In this document: one piece after another, positions 1 through 7,557 of the stretch
Numbering within the stretch: the stretch's first letter is position 1
Layout of the letters: each line of letters opens with the position of its first letter
From: JAIPIY01 sp964489785
GTDB lineage: Bacteria > Patescibacteriota > Minisyncoccia > Phycocordibacterales > UBA1006
Length of the DNA stretch: 17,058 nt
NCBI GenBank assembly: GCA_964489785.1
Contig: CAZAZY010000015.1
Span: 1 to 17,058 of the forward strand
Direction: 5' to 3'
The notes under the pieces: generated by a model
Database searches by the model: none
Seen by the model: only the letters and a program-made list of their open reading frames with translations
Told to the model about the DNA's origin: nothing
Position numbers and translations under genes: made by a program

Positions 1-24
1 CATCAATGTTGGTGTCATAATGAC

Positions 25-53
25 TTGACAATAGTATATGAATATGCTATGAT
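25..53 (+). promoter_or_regulatory. Sigma-70-type promoter of orphan gene 121-780
   Basis: TTGACA at 25-30 and TATGAT at 48-53 are separated by exactly 17 bases, a near-perfect consensus. Transcription should begin near base 60, giving a leader of about 60 bases before the ATG at 121. Confidence 0.8.
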
Positions 54-88
54 ATTTCCAGAATAAGTCTCACCCAATCACTAACCTT

Positions 89-104
89 GGGCGAGCAATC
101 GCCC
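89..104 (+). promoter_or_regulatory. Leader hairpin with GCAA tetraloop
   Basis: GGGCGA (89-94) pairs perfectly with TCGCCC (99-104) around a GCAA loop, a GNRA-type tetraloop. It lies in the predicted 5' leader, 16 bases before the start codon, and is followed by the G-free stretch AAAACCAACAAAA. There is no Shine-Dalgarno. The hairpin is seen; a role in mRNA stability or translation is inference. Only three T residues follow it, so it is a poor terminator. Confidence 0.5.
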
Positions 105-120
105 TTTAAAACCAACAAAA

Positions 121-780
121 ATGAAAACAATTGTGCTTTCCGTAGAGAACATGAAGGAAGTTAAATCTATCCTCCAACCGATTATCGGGGGCGAGGCAGT
201 CTTTGCCGAAGGTGACTTTTTTGATCCTATGCACCCATACATGGGTGACTGGGGACATCAAGAATCACGAATGGTTTCTGAGGTCGAGCATCATTGGATG
301 TATGAATATAAGAACAAATATCGTTCTCTTCATCATGCAGACAAGCCAGAACATCGAAGTTTGTTTCGACTGGATTGTGATGCATACTCATGCGACATAC
401 TGCATGCTGGTGATGTATTGTATGTGATCGATAGCCGGACCGTTATTATAGACAGAAATTTCCTGATGGTAAGCGCCAAGGGAAAGTTTCTGAAAATTTC
501 ATTGGTCAGGAAATTCGAAGAATTGACCAGGAAAGAGGTCACGGATGCTGCATTCATCAAAAGGGATGCAGAGATCAGTATGCTCGATCACTCTCTCTGG
601 CTTCAACAGAAAGAAGATGAAGAAGATGAAAGAGAGCGCAGGGAATACGAACAGCGCCAACTCGATTTTTTGTTCGAGGATAATATTGAGGAAATAATGG
701 AATTCAACCATGCTGGTGATCTGGATCCTGAAGGTCATAGCCAGAGAGGTTATGAACCATCAGCGTTTGGAATATTCTGA
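121..780 (+). CDS. Orphan hypothetical protein, 219 aa
   Basis: I do not recognise this protein. It has no signal peptide or membrane span, so it is probably cytoplasmic. The first ~150 residues look globular, with beta-strand-like stretches such as YVIDSRTVIIDR near residues 101-112. Residues ~161-197 are strongly charged and probably a coiled coil or long helix (acidic and arginine-rich, EDEEDERERREYEQRQ). The start at 121 follows a consensus promoter and hairpin leader; no Shine-Dalgarno precedes it. The gene is monocistronic: its terminator (813-850) lies before rpsU. Some codon choices (AGG, CGC, CTC, ATC) look less AT-biased than in the neighbouring ftsA/ftsZ, which could mean a different origin or expression class. 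The open frame, promoter and terminator make it a convincing gene of unknown function. Confidence 0.8.
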   Translation: MKTIVLSVENMKEVKSILQPIIGGEAVFAEGDFFDPMHPYMGDWGHQESRMVSEVEHHWMYEYKNKYRSLHHADKPEHRSLFRLDCDAYSCDILHAGDVLYVIDSRTVIIDRNFLMVSAKGKFLKISLVRKFEELTRKEVTDAAFIKRDAEISMLDHSLWLQQKEDEEDERERREYEQRQLDFLFEDNIEEIMEFNHAGDLDPEGHSQRGYEPSAFGIF

Positions 781-812
781 CCTGCGAGATCCTTGTTCAT
801 CATGTTCGTTCA

Positions 813-850
813 ATCCCCTCCGCGCAACTTTGCGTGGTGGGGATTTTTTT
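813..850 (+). terminator. Rho-independent terminator after orphan gene 121-780
   Basis: ATCCCC (813-818) pairs with GGGGAT (839-844), extended inward by CC-CGCAA/TTGCG-type pairing with one mismatch and one wobble, and followed by a T run to 850. It separates the orphan gene from rpsU. Confidence 0.85.
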
Positions 851-860
851 ATATAAACCC

Positions 861-888
861 TTGTATTTTTATAAACATATGTTATACT
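861..888 (+). promoter_or_regulatory. Promoter of rpsU, extended -10
   Basis: TATACT at 883-888 is preceded by TG-T (880-882), an extended -10, with a weak -35 TTGTAT at 861-866 and a 16-base spacer. Only 11 bases separate the -10 from the rpsU ATG at 900, so the predicted mRNA starts ~5 bases before the start codon. Confidence 0.65.
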
Positions 889-899
889 TGACCTCATCT

Positions 900-1124
900 A
901 TGGCAACAAACGCAAAAATAGAAAAAACAAATAACGAAAGTTCTGCTTATTTACTACGAAAATTTGTTCGTAAGGTTCAAGGTACTGGATTGACTCAGAT
1001 TATGCGTGCAAAACGATATTTTGACCGACCAAAATCATCTTTACGAATGAAACGAAGTGCTATGCACCGTCTAGAACAAGGTAAGAAATACGACGAACTT
1101 CGTAAGTTAGGTAAAATTAATTAA
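900..1124 (+). CDS. rpsU: 30S ribosomal protein bS21, 74 aa
   Basis: Small basic protein matching bacterial bS21, a late-assembling 30S protein near the anti-Shine-Dalgarno end of 16S rRNA. The central segment with YLLRKFVRKVQ and the basic stretch RYFDRPKSSLRMKRSAMHR is family-like, and the length is typical. The open frame extends upstream to 834, but that part overlaps the terminator hairpin and the promoter, so I start at ATG 900, where the basic S21-like sequence begins. Promoter geometry predicts a nearly leaderless transcript. ybeY begins 8 bases after the stop, so rpsU, ybeY and ftsA probably form one operon. Confidence 0.9.
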   Translation: MATNAKIEKTNNESSAYLLRKFVRKVQGTGLTQIMRAKRYFDRPKSSLRMKRSAMHRLEQGKKYDELRKLGKIN

Positions 1125-1132
1125 TATCAGGT

Positions 1133-1555
1133 ATGCGTGTTTGGACAATCAATCCTACATTGTCAATTACACGACAGACAAACGGCGAGCTTCCCAGCTT
1201 GCCGTTTTCTGATATCAAAAAACAAATATTGGGATCAAAATATAATTTGCATATTTTGTTGGCAGATATTAAAACATCTTCACAGTTGCATAAACAATGG
1301 AAAGGCAAAGATGGTCCGGCCGACACATTGGCATTTCCCCTATCAGATTCTTCTGGTGAGATAGTATTATCGTTATCCACTATTCGTAATCAAGCAAAAA
1401 ATTATAATATGAGTTATAATGAATTTCTAGTATACATCACGATACACGGTATGTTTCATTTGCGGGGTTTTGATCACGGTCCCGAAATGGAAAAAGAAGA
1501 AGCACGGATTATGCGTAAACTAAATATGCCCAATCCACCACGTCATGAAATATGA
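1133..1555 (+). CDS. ybeY: Endoribonuclease YbeY (rRNA maturation factor), 140 aa
   Basis: YbeY is a zinc-dependent endoribonuclease acting in 16S rRNA 3'-end processing and ribosome quality control. The signature H-x3-H-x5-H is present as H105, H109 and H115 in HGMFHLRGFDH, the metal site of the family. The upstream family motif (canonically DVLSFP) appears as DTLAFP near residues 64-69, followed by GEIVLS (75-80). The length is close to the usual ~150. A weak AGG lies just before the ATG. The stop overlaps the ftsA start (ATGA at 1552-1555), which indicates translational coupling to ftsA. Its place directly after rpsU fits a ribosome-assembly role. Confidence 0.93.
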   Translation: MRVWTINPTLSITRQTNGELPSLPFSDIKKQILGSKYNLHILLADIKTSSQLHKQWKGKDGPADTLAFPLSDSSGEIVLSLSTIRNQAKNYNMSYNEFLVYITIHGMFHLRGFDHGPEMEKEEARIMRKLNMPNPPRHEI

Positions 1556-2727
1556 AAAAAGAAAATCCTATTATTACAACTCTTGATATTGGAACAACAC
1601 ATGTACGAATTTTATCTGCACATGTGTCCCATAAAGAAAACGACATTAAAATCGTTGCTCATGCCGAAGTCCCCACAGAAGGAATTCGTCGAGGATATGT
1701 ATATGACAGCGCCGAAGTAACCGCATCTTTGCGAAATGGTTTACGTGAGATAAAAAAAATAGCTGGTTTTCTACCACAGCAGGTATATGTGGGTGTTGGT
1801 GGTGCCAGTTTGGTGTCACACACTGTTTCTGCATCGCTGGTTATTTCAAAGGCGGATGGCGAAGTCACCGTATATGATATAGAAAAATTAGAAGCCATGT
1901 GTGAACAGGAATTTCTCCGTCAGCATCGTAATCGAAAGATTTTACATACTGTTCCTATTGAATATCGATTGAACCAAGAAATCATTCATGGAAAACCAGT
2001 TGGACTGGTTGGATCAAAATTAGAGGTGAAAACGTTAGTGGTTAGTATTTTAAAACAAGATGTAGATGATTTATTGGAAAGTATCGGCAACGCTGATGTC
2101 GAAGTTTTGGATATTGTTGCAACTCCATTTGCAGTGGCTGAATCTGCATTGGGACGAAAAGATAAAATGTCTGGATGTGCGTTGGTGCACATTGGTGCGG
2201 AAACAACATCATTGGTTGTCTATGAAAATGGTGTACCTATTTCATTAGAAGTTTTCCCTTTGGGTTCTCATGATATTACAAACGATATCGCATTAGGATT
2301 TCTTGTATCTCAACAAGAGGCAGAATTAATCAAACACGGAACATCAAATCAATCGGTTTCAAAGAAAAAATTAGACGATATTATTGATGCCCGGTTATCT
2401 GATATTTTTGATTTAGTTGATGCTCATTTGAAAAGAATTCATAAGAGCGGTTTACTACCAGGTGGAGTAACATTGACTGGTGGCGGAGCTCATTTAACTG
2501 GATTGGATGACTTTGCAAAAATAGCATTACGATTACCTGCACGTGTTGGGTTACCTGACAAAACATTTTCTGCAAAAATGAAAACAAAAGATGCTACTTG
2601 GCACGGCGCATATGGACTGTGTATGTTATCGGTTTTCTATGAACCAGAAGATACTAATGAAATAAAAGCTTTTTTCAAGAATACTTCTTCTAAATTTGGT
2701 TCTTTTTTTAGACAATTCTTGCCATAA
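1552..2727 (+). CDS. ftsA: Cell division protein FtsA, 391 aa
   Basis: FtsA is the actin-like ATPase that anchors FtsZ filaments to the membrane at the division septum. Visible are the N-terminal phosphate-binding strand (TLDIGTTHVRIL, ~9-20), the SHS2/1C region (~80-165), the second nucleotide-binding segment (HIGAETTSLVVYENG, ~213-227) and the adenosine-side motif GGVTLTGGGAHLTG (~304-317). The C-terminus, after a short linker, is an amphipathic stretch rich in F/K/R (FGSFFRQFL), consistent with the family's membrane-targeting helix. The length is near that of other FtsA proteins. It overlaps ybeY by 4 bases and has no Shine-Dalgarno, so translation is probably coupled. ftsZ follows after 104 bases that include a likely separate promoter. 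Confidence 0.95.
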   Translation: MKKENPIITTLDIGTTHVRILSAHVSHKENDIKIVAHAEVPTEGIRRGYVYDSAEVTASLRNGLREIKKIAGFLPQQVYVGVGGASLVSHTVSASLVISKADGEVTVYDIEKLEAMCEQEFLRQHRNRKILHTVPIEYRLNQEIIHGKPVGLVGSKLEVKTLVVSILKQDVDDLLESIGNADVEVLDIVATPFAVAESALGRKDKMSGCALVHIGAETTSLVVYENGVPISLEVFPLGSHDITNDIALGFLVSQQEAELIKHGTSNQSVSKKKLDDIIDARLSDIFDLVDAHLKRIHKSGLLPGGVTLTGGGAHLTGLDDFAKIALRLPARVGLPDKTFSAKMKTKDATWHGAYGLCMLSVFYEPEDTNEIKAFFKNTSSKFGSFFRQFLP

Positions 2728-2735
2728 GATACTAT

Positions 2736-2765
2736 TTGGACTTTCTCGTTCTTTTTTGATATTAT
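2736..2765 (+). promoter_or_regulatory. Probable ftsZ promoter in the ftsA-ftsZ gap
   Basis: TTGGAC (2736-2741) and TATTAT (2760-2765) are separated by 18 bases. Initiation near 2772 would give a ~60-base leader without a Shine-Dalgarno. A second -10-like TATACT at 2773-2778 lacks a convincing -35. A promoter here would let ftsZ be expressed above the rpsU-ybeY-ftsA operon. Confidence 0.45.
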
Positions 2766-2831
2766 AGGGGTATATACTCTACATACAACAGGTATATTAT
2801 TATCCATTTTGTTAAGACACATAGAACGCAT

Positions 2832-4082
2832 ATGCCAAAAATAAATCCAGAAGTAGAAACATTCGCTCGCATCAAAGTTATTGGTGTTGGTGGTTCAGGA
2901 AAAAATGCATTAAATCACATGATTAATTCAAAAGTAAAAGGCATTGAATTTATTTCAATGAACACTGATACTCAGGATTTGCATAATTCCCTTGCTAGTA
3001 AAAAAATCCATCTTGGTAAAAACCTTACCAAAGGTTTGGGATCAGGAATGAATCCAGAGATTGGTCGTAAATCAGCAGAGGAAACAAAAGCAGAAATTCA
3101 AGAAGTCTTGAAGGGTTCTGAAATGGTTTTCATCGCCGGAGGTATGGGCGGAGGAACTGGAACTGGTGCTGCACCTGTTGTTGCTCGCGCTGCAAAAGAA
3201 CAAGGAATTCTTACTGTTGCAGTGGTTACTCGACCTTTTCTTTTTGAAGGTCAACAACGATCTCGAATCGCTGACCAAGGTTTGGCTGAATTAGAAAAAG
3301 AAGTAGATGCATTGATTGTTATTCCAAATGACCGATTGCTTTCTATTACAGAAAAAGATACTACATTTAAAGATGCTTTTGGAATGTGTGATGAAATATT
3401 ACGTCAGGCTGTAGAAGGTATTTCTGACCTTATTACAACACCGGGTATTATCAATATCGACTTTGCAGACATCAAAGCTGTTATGTCTAATGCGGGTTCT
3501 GCATTTATGGGTATCGGGGTTGCAGGTGGAGAAAATCGAGCAAAAGAAGCCACTCTGAAGGCCATCAATTCCCCGCTATTGGATATTTCTATCGATGGTG
3601 CGCGTGGTGTATTATTCTCGATTGCAGGAAGCGATGATTTGAAAATGCATGAAGTTCAAGAAGCAGCAAAATTAATCACTGATTCTATTGATCCAGAAGC
3701 AAAAGTAATCATGGGAACTATTCACGATACACGATTGAAAAAAGGAGAAATGAAAGTAACGGTTATTGCAACAGGATTCAATGGGTCTCAGCAAAAAAAG
3801 GGTTCTTCTTTTACTCAGCAACGAATTGAGCGCGACCTTAGTTCAGAAAAATCTGACACTGTGTCATCATCTCCGGTAACGCAAAATCGTATTGATATCC
3901 AATCAAATACATTACAAAAACCAGCACCTGTGGCTACACCTATACAATCATCAAATCAAAACTCTTCACAGATAAATCAAAAAGATTTTATTACCATAGA
4001 AGCTCAAGCAAAGCATGTATCAGAAGATGATGATGAAAAGTGGGGTGCATTACCAGCATTTATTAGACGAGCTAAAAAATAG
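2832..4082 (+). CDS. ftsZ: Cell division GTPase FtsZ, 416 aa
   Basis: FtsZ is the tubulin homologue that forms the cytokinetic ring. The GTP-binding elements are intact: KVIGVGGSGKNALNHM (15-30), the loop NTDTQDL (44-50) and the tubulin signature GGMGGGTGTG (103-112). The T7 loop that completes GTP hydrolysis in the next subunit is NIDFAD (208-213), with both acidic residues present. After the conserved core (to ~320) comes a variable Ser/Gln/Asn-rich linker (~325-400). The conserved C-terminal peptide is LPAFIRR near 406-412, followed by a basic tail; this normally binds FtsA, encoded just upstream. No Shine-Dalgarno precedes ATG 2832. trxB starts 5 bases after the stop, so the two are almost certainly cotranscribed. 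Confidence 0.97.
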   Translation: MPKINPEVETFARIKVIGVGGSGKNALNHMINSKVKGIEFISMNTDTQDLHNSLASKKIHLGKNLTKGLGSGMNPEIGRKSAEETKAEIQEVLKGSEMVFIAGGMGGGTGTGAAPVVARAAKEQGILTVAVVTRPFLFEGQQRSRIADQGLAELEKEVDALIVIPNDRLLSITEKDTTFKDAFGMCDEILRQAVEGISDLITTPGIINIDFADIKAVMSNAGSAFMGIGVAGGENRAKEATLKAINSPLLDISIDGARGVLFSIAGSDDLKMHEVQEAAKLITDSIDPEAKVIMGTIHDTRLKKGEMKVTVIATGFNGSQQKKGSSFTQQRIERDLSSEKSDTVSSSPVTQNRIDIQSNTLQKPAPVATPIQSSNQNSSQINQKDFITIEAQAKHVSEDDDEKWGALPAFIRRAKK

Positions 4083-4087
4083 TCTAT

Positions 4088-5011
4088 ATGTTTGACGTTG
4101 CTATTATCGGTGGCGGACCTGCGGGTTCTGCCGCTGCAGTATATTCTGCACGAAAACAATTAAAAACATGTATTATCGCCAAAGAATTTGGCGGTCAATC
4201 TTCTGTATCCGAAGAAATTTATAACTGGATTGGAACACCTCGAATATCTGGTATGGGTCTTGCAGAGAGTTTTAAAAAACATGTGTATGAATACCAGGGT
4301 GATATGTTGACTATCAAAGAAGGTGCATATGTTAACAATATTACCAAACAAGAAAATAGATTTTCTATTATATTATCAGATGGATCATCTATTGAAACAA
4401 AAACAGTGCTGATTGCAACAGGCAGTAGTCGCCGTCCGCTGACTGTCCCTGGTGCTGATATATTTGAAAACAAGGGTGTTGTATATTGTGCCAGCTGCGA
4501 TGGCCCATTATTTTCTGGTCAAGAAGTTGTCGTAATGGGTGGTGGAAATGCTGGTTTTGAAACCGCTGCACAATTGTTGGCATATTGTGCAAAAGTAACT
4601 TTGGTACACAAGCATGCGGATTTCAAAGCGGACCCAATTACGGTTAAAAAGGTTCTTGAACATCCTAATATGCACACTATTACTCATGCCGAAGCAAAAG
4701 AAGTACATGGAGAAAAATTTGTCAGTGGAATTACTATTCATATGAAAGACACCGGCGAAGACGTATTGGTACCTGCAACAGGAATATTCGTTGAAATCGG
4801 ACAAATACCAGCAACTGGTTTTTCAAAAGATGTAGTAGCTCAAGATGAATATGGACGAATCACTATTGATCCATGGACACAGAAAACGTCTACCGAGGGT
4901 ATCTGGGCTGCTGGTGATTGCACGAATGTTCGCTATCATCAAAACAATATCTCTGCAGGTGATGCGGTAAAAGCAATCGAAGATTTGTATCTTTACGTAA
5001 AAACTCGGTAA
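4088..5011 (+). CDS. trxB: Thioredoxin reductase-like flavoprotein (AhpF-type), 307 aa
   Basis: FAD-dependent pyridine nucleotide-disulfide reductase of the low-molecular-weight thioredoxin reductase fold. The FAD-binding GGGPAGSAAAVYSARK is at 8-23, the redox CxxC is C134-A-S-C137 followed by DGPLF, the nucleotide-binding GGGNAGFETA is at 151-160, and the closing FAD motif AAGDCT is near 275-280. Several details resemble the C-terminal part of AhpF more than classical TrxB: CDGPLF, IFVEIGQIP, AAGDCTNVRYHQ, and HKHADFKAD where TrxB has the NADPH-selecting HRR...R. NADPH preference is therefore uncertain. The N-terminal double-thioredoxin domain of AhpF is absent, so it needs a separate partner, not present in this window. 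It sits 5 bases after ftsZ and ends at a bidirectional terminator. Confidence 0.88.
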   Translation: MFDVAIIGGGPAGSAAAVYSARKQLKTCIIAKEFGGQSSVSEEIYNWIGTPRISGMGLAESFKKHVYEYQGDMLTIKEGAYVNNITKQENRFSIILSDGSSIETKTVLIATGSSRRPLTVPGADIFENKGVVYCASCDGPLFSGQEVVVMGGGNAGFETAAQLLAYCAKVTLVHKHADFKADPITVKKVLEHPNMHTITHAEAKEVHGEKFVSGITIHMKDTGEDVLVPATGIFVEIGQIPATGFSKDVVAQDEYGRITIDPWTQKTSTEGIWAAGDCTNVRYHQNNISAGDAVKAIEDLYLYVKTR

Positions 5012-5020
5012 TCCCATAAC

Positions 5021-5053
5021 AAAAAAACAGATAGGATTTTCTATCTGTTTTTT
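5021..5053. terminator. Bidirectional terminator between trxB and thrS
   Basis: AAAAAACAGATAG pairs with CTATCTGTTTTTT around a GATTTT loop. The A run and T run flank the stem symmetrically, so it can stop trxB on + and thrS (stop at 5061) on -. Confidence 0.92.
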
Positions 5054-5060
5054 ATATTTA

Positions 5061-6803
5061 TTATTGAGTATATTTCTCCAAGAAATCTGCAACTGTAATC
5101 CCTTCTATTTTTTCATCATTTCGCCCTTCGATAGTTACTGTTTGAGATTCTTTTTCTTTATCACCAATAATACACACGTATGGGATTTTTTCTTTTTTCG
5201 CTGATCGGATACGTTTACCCAAACTTTCTGATGCATCCATGTATTCTACTCGGATTCCCTTTGTTTTAAATTCTTGAAATATTTGATCTGCATATTCACC
5301 ATGAGCCTCATCATTTACTGGCATTACAGACACCTGTACAGGAGATAACCAAAATGGGAACGCTCCGGCAAAATGTTCTATCGCAACAGCCATAAATCGT
5401 TCCAATGACCCGGCAACAGCACGGTGAATCATTACAGGGGTTTGTTTTGTTCCCTTGTTATCAATGTATTCCAATTCGAATCGTTTTGGCATATTAAAAT
5501 CCAACTGAGCGGTACCCAATTGCCATTCACGACCAATTGCATCTTTGAATTGAAAATCCAATTTAGGTCCATAAAAAGCTGCTTCACCTTCGACGCGTCT
5601 GTAAGGTAGATTTTCTTCTTTTGCTACTTCTTCTAGATATTGTTCGGCCATATCCCATACCGCTGAATCCCCCAAATATTTTTCAGCTTTTTCAGGACTA
5701 CGTACAGACAATGATACCCAATAGTTACCTTCGTGGAGCATATTTAATGATGTATAAAATTGCTTGATCACAGAAACAATATTTTTTACCTCTTGTTTAA
5801 TTTGATCAGGGGTACAAAATACGTGCCCATCATCCTGGGTAATACTGCGCACACGAGACAATCCCAACAATTCCCCTGCTTGTTCATCGCGATATACTGT
5901 TGTTGATTCCATATAGCGAACCGGCAATTCACGATAGCTACGAGGTTTTGATGCAAATATTTGGGTATGATGCGGACAGTTCATTGGCTTCATGCAAAAT
6001 TCAGCGTCACTGTTTCCACGAACCTTGAACAAATCGTCTCCATATTTATCCCAATGTCCAGATGTAACGTATAAATCTTTTTTTGTGATATGAGGAATGC
6101 AAACTTTTTGATATCCTAAATCTTTTTGAATATTTTGAATTTTTTCTACTACTAAATCTCGGATCAATGTACCTTTTGGTGTAAACAATGGTAGCCCAGG
6201 TCCAACCAAATCAGAAAAAGTAAACAAATCTAATTCTTTACCCAATTTTCGGTGATCTCGTTTTTTTGCTTCTTCTATCAATAGATCATAATCAGTCAAT
6301 TCCTTTGCACTATGGAATGCAACACCATAGATTCGTGTTAACATGGTATTTTTTTCGTCACCTCGCCAATATGCCCCTGCAACACGATCCAAACGCCATC
6401 CATCCATGTCCACGTTTTTCATCGATTCTACGTGTCCACCTCGACACAAATCTGTAAAATCTCCAGATGTGTATACGGTAATGTCTTCGCCTCGGTCTAC
6501 GATTTCGTCAATCAATTCCAATTTGTATTCATTGCTAGAAAATAACGCACGAGCTTCATCAGGAGATATTTTTTTGCCTTGGAATCCATCCCATGTTTTC
6601 GCAATTTTCTGCATGGTTTTTTGAATCTGGGAAAGATCATTTTCTGTAATTTTTTGTTCACCAGAATCAACATCGTAATAAAATCCATTATCAACTGCAG
6701 GTCCCAAAGTAATCTTGGTTCCAGGATATAATTCTAAAATAGCTGCGCCCAAGACGTGGGCTAATGAATGGCGAATATGTTCGATTGATTCTTTTTGTTG
6801 CAT
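5061..6803 (-). CDS. thrS: Threonine--tRNA ligase lacking the TGS domain, 580 aa
   Basis: Cytoplasmic class II synthetase that charges tRNA-Thr. The editing domain begins almost at once: H12/H16 (HSLAH) and C120/H124 (CRGGH) correspond to the serine-clearing site H73/H77/C182/H186 of the E. coli enzyme. The catalytic zinc ligands are C276 (MNCPHH), H326 (DDGH) and H459 (MIHR), and the class II motifs lie between ~200 and 470. The anticodon-binding domain is roughly 485-580. The usual N-terminal TGS domain (~60 residues) is missing; no in-frame coding is visible upstream, and the -10 box is 9 bases from the ATG, so this is the native start. It is convergent with trxB and divergent from the orphan gene at 6916. 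Confidence 0.96.
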   Translation of the reverse strand: MQQKESIEHIRHSLAHVLGAAILELYPGTKITLGPAVDNGFYYDVDSGEQKITENDLSQIQKTMQKIAKTWDGFQGKKISPDEARALFSSNEYKLELIDEIVDRGEDITVYTSGDFTDLCRGGHVESMKNVDMDGWRLDRVAGAYWRGDEKNTMLTRIYGVAFHSAKELTDYDLLIEEAKKRDHRKLGKELDLFTFSDLVGPGLPLFTPKGTLIRDLVVEKIQNIQKDLGYQKVCIPHITKKDLYVTSGHWDKYGDDLFKVRGNSDAEFCMKPMNCPHHTQIFASKPRSYRELPVRYMESTTVYRDEQAGELLGLSRVRSITQDDGHVFCTPDQIKQEVKNIVSVIKQFYTSLNMLHEGNYWVSLSVRSPEKAEKYLGDSAVWDMAEQYLEEVAKEENLPYRRVEGEAAFYGPKLDFQFKDAIGREWQLGTAQLDFNMPKRFELEYIDNKGTKQTPVMIHRAVAGSLERFMAVAIEHFAGAFPFWLSPVQVSVMPVNDEAHGEYADQIFQEFKTKGIRVEYMDASESLGKRIRSAKKEKIPYVCIIGDKEKESQTVTIEGRNDEKIEGITVADFLEKYTQ

Positions 6804-6812
6804 GATTGGATT

Positions 6813-6821
6813 AGTATAGCA
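6813..6821 (-). promoter_or_regulatory. Extended -10 promoter of thrS
   Basis: On the - strand TGC-TATACT occupies 6821 to 6813, with no good -35. The -10 ends 9 bases before the thrS ATG (6803), so the transcript should start within about 3 bases of the start codon. An alternative TATAAT at 6831-6836 (-) would give a leader of ~20 bases, also without a Shine-Dalgarno. Confidence 0.6.
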
Positions 6822-6843
6822 TTTTTCAAGATTATAAAAACTA

Positions 6844-6872
6844 TTGACCCATAGTATGTATTATGGTAGTAT
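6844..6872 (+). promoter_or_regulatory. Sigma-70-type promoter of orphan gene 6916-7428
   Basis: TTGACC (6844-6849) and TAGTAT (6867-6872) are separated by 17 bases. Initiation near 6879 gives a ~37-base leader carrying the small inverted repeat GAAGAATGTTCTTC (6880-6893). The TTG of the -35 box also opens a longer reading frame that should not be taken as the start. Confidence 0.7.
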
Positions 6873-6915
6873 TTTACATGAAGAATGTTCTTCAAATAAC
6901 CTAAACAATACCAAC

Positions 6916-7428
6916 ATGTCAGACGAATTGGATTTGAAACTAAACGAACAGCTTTCTCGTGTTGCCCAAACGGCTCTTGGAAATTCTGTAATCTTTGACA
7001 GGTTATCTATCCGTGAATTGTGGGCAATTCATATAGAAATAACCGAAAAAGAGGAAGAAATCTCCTCGTCCGGAGAAAAGATTCAAAGAATCGAAGGTCG
7101 TATAATCGAGATAATGCAGCAAAAACTAGAGGCACATGATTCTTCGGATGATCTTATTAAACTTAGTTTTCCGGAACTCCTCGAAATGATCTGTGATTTT
7201 CCAGAAATCAAGCAGGGTGCGAATCGTACTCAAAGAGACCTTCTGAACAATCTTTTTTCTCGGGCAAAGGATGCTGTAGAGACAACCTCTCAGGCTATTG
7301 ATCTCTTATTAGAGGCTCGTGAAGCCGATATGCAAGAAGACTTCATCGTGCAATGTCTTCAGCTGGCAGTAGACAATGCCAGTACGACAAAAGATCAGCT
7401 TTTGCTCAAGAGGTATGACATTCAATAA
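6916..7428 (+). CDS. Orphan hypothetical protein, 170 aa, helical
   Basis: I do not recognise this protein. It is acidic, soluble-looking and predicted to be almost entirely alpha-helical. Residues ~33-75 form a heptad-like, charged stretch (EITEKEEEISSSGEKIQRIEG) suggesting a coiled coil, and ~115-160 is another long helical region. There is no signal peptide or membrane span. The frame is open back to a TTG at 6844, but that lies on the -35 box, so I choose ATG 6916, preceded by the G-free ACAATACCAAC and no Shine-Dalgarno. It is monocistronic: its own promoter lies divergent from thrS, and a strong terminator (7518-7557) follows after a ~90-base untranslated tail. It resembles the orphan at 121 in organisation, not in sequence. 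Confidence 0.75.
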   Translation: MSDELDLKLNEQLSRVAQTALGNSVIFDRLSIRELWAIHIEITEKEEEISSSGEKIQRIEGRIIEIMQQKLEAHDSSDDLIKLSFPELLEMICDFPEIKQGANRTQRDLLNNLFSRAKDAVETTSQAIDLLLEAREADMQEDFIVQCLQLAVDNASTTKDQLLLKRYDIQ

Positions 7429-7517
7429 TGGGTGGTTGGGTTTGTGTATGAGGACGAATGGTTATCTTGGTAACACGGGATGATTGCATTCTATAGACTT
7501 GTGCACATACACCCCTG

Positions 7518-7557
7518 GGGCCGGTAGTTCATGTTTGAACTCCGGCCCTTATTTTTT
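7518..7557 (+). terminator. Strong GC-rich terminator of orphan gene 6916-7428
   Basis: GGGCCGG (7518-7524) pairs perfectly with CCGGCCC (7542-7548); after a small bulge GTTCA pairs with TGAAC around a 4-base loop, and TTATTTTTT follows. The structure overlaps the photolyase stop codon (7549-7551). Read on the - strand it has no T run, so it mainly serves the + strand. Confidence 0.9.

Noticed and set aside
834..899. N-terminal extension of rpsU starting at ATG 834
   Set aside because: It overlaps the upstream terminator stem and the promoter, and adds hydrophobic residues foreign to bS21; ATG 900 gives the family N-terminus.
6844..6915. TTG start for the second orphan gene
   Set aside because: The TTG is the -35 box of its promoter, so it would not be transcribed.
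7444..7512. Inverted repeat GTGTATG / CATACAC in the 3' tail of the second orphan gene
   Set aside because: Only 7 bp with a 55-base loop; expected by chance.
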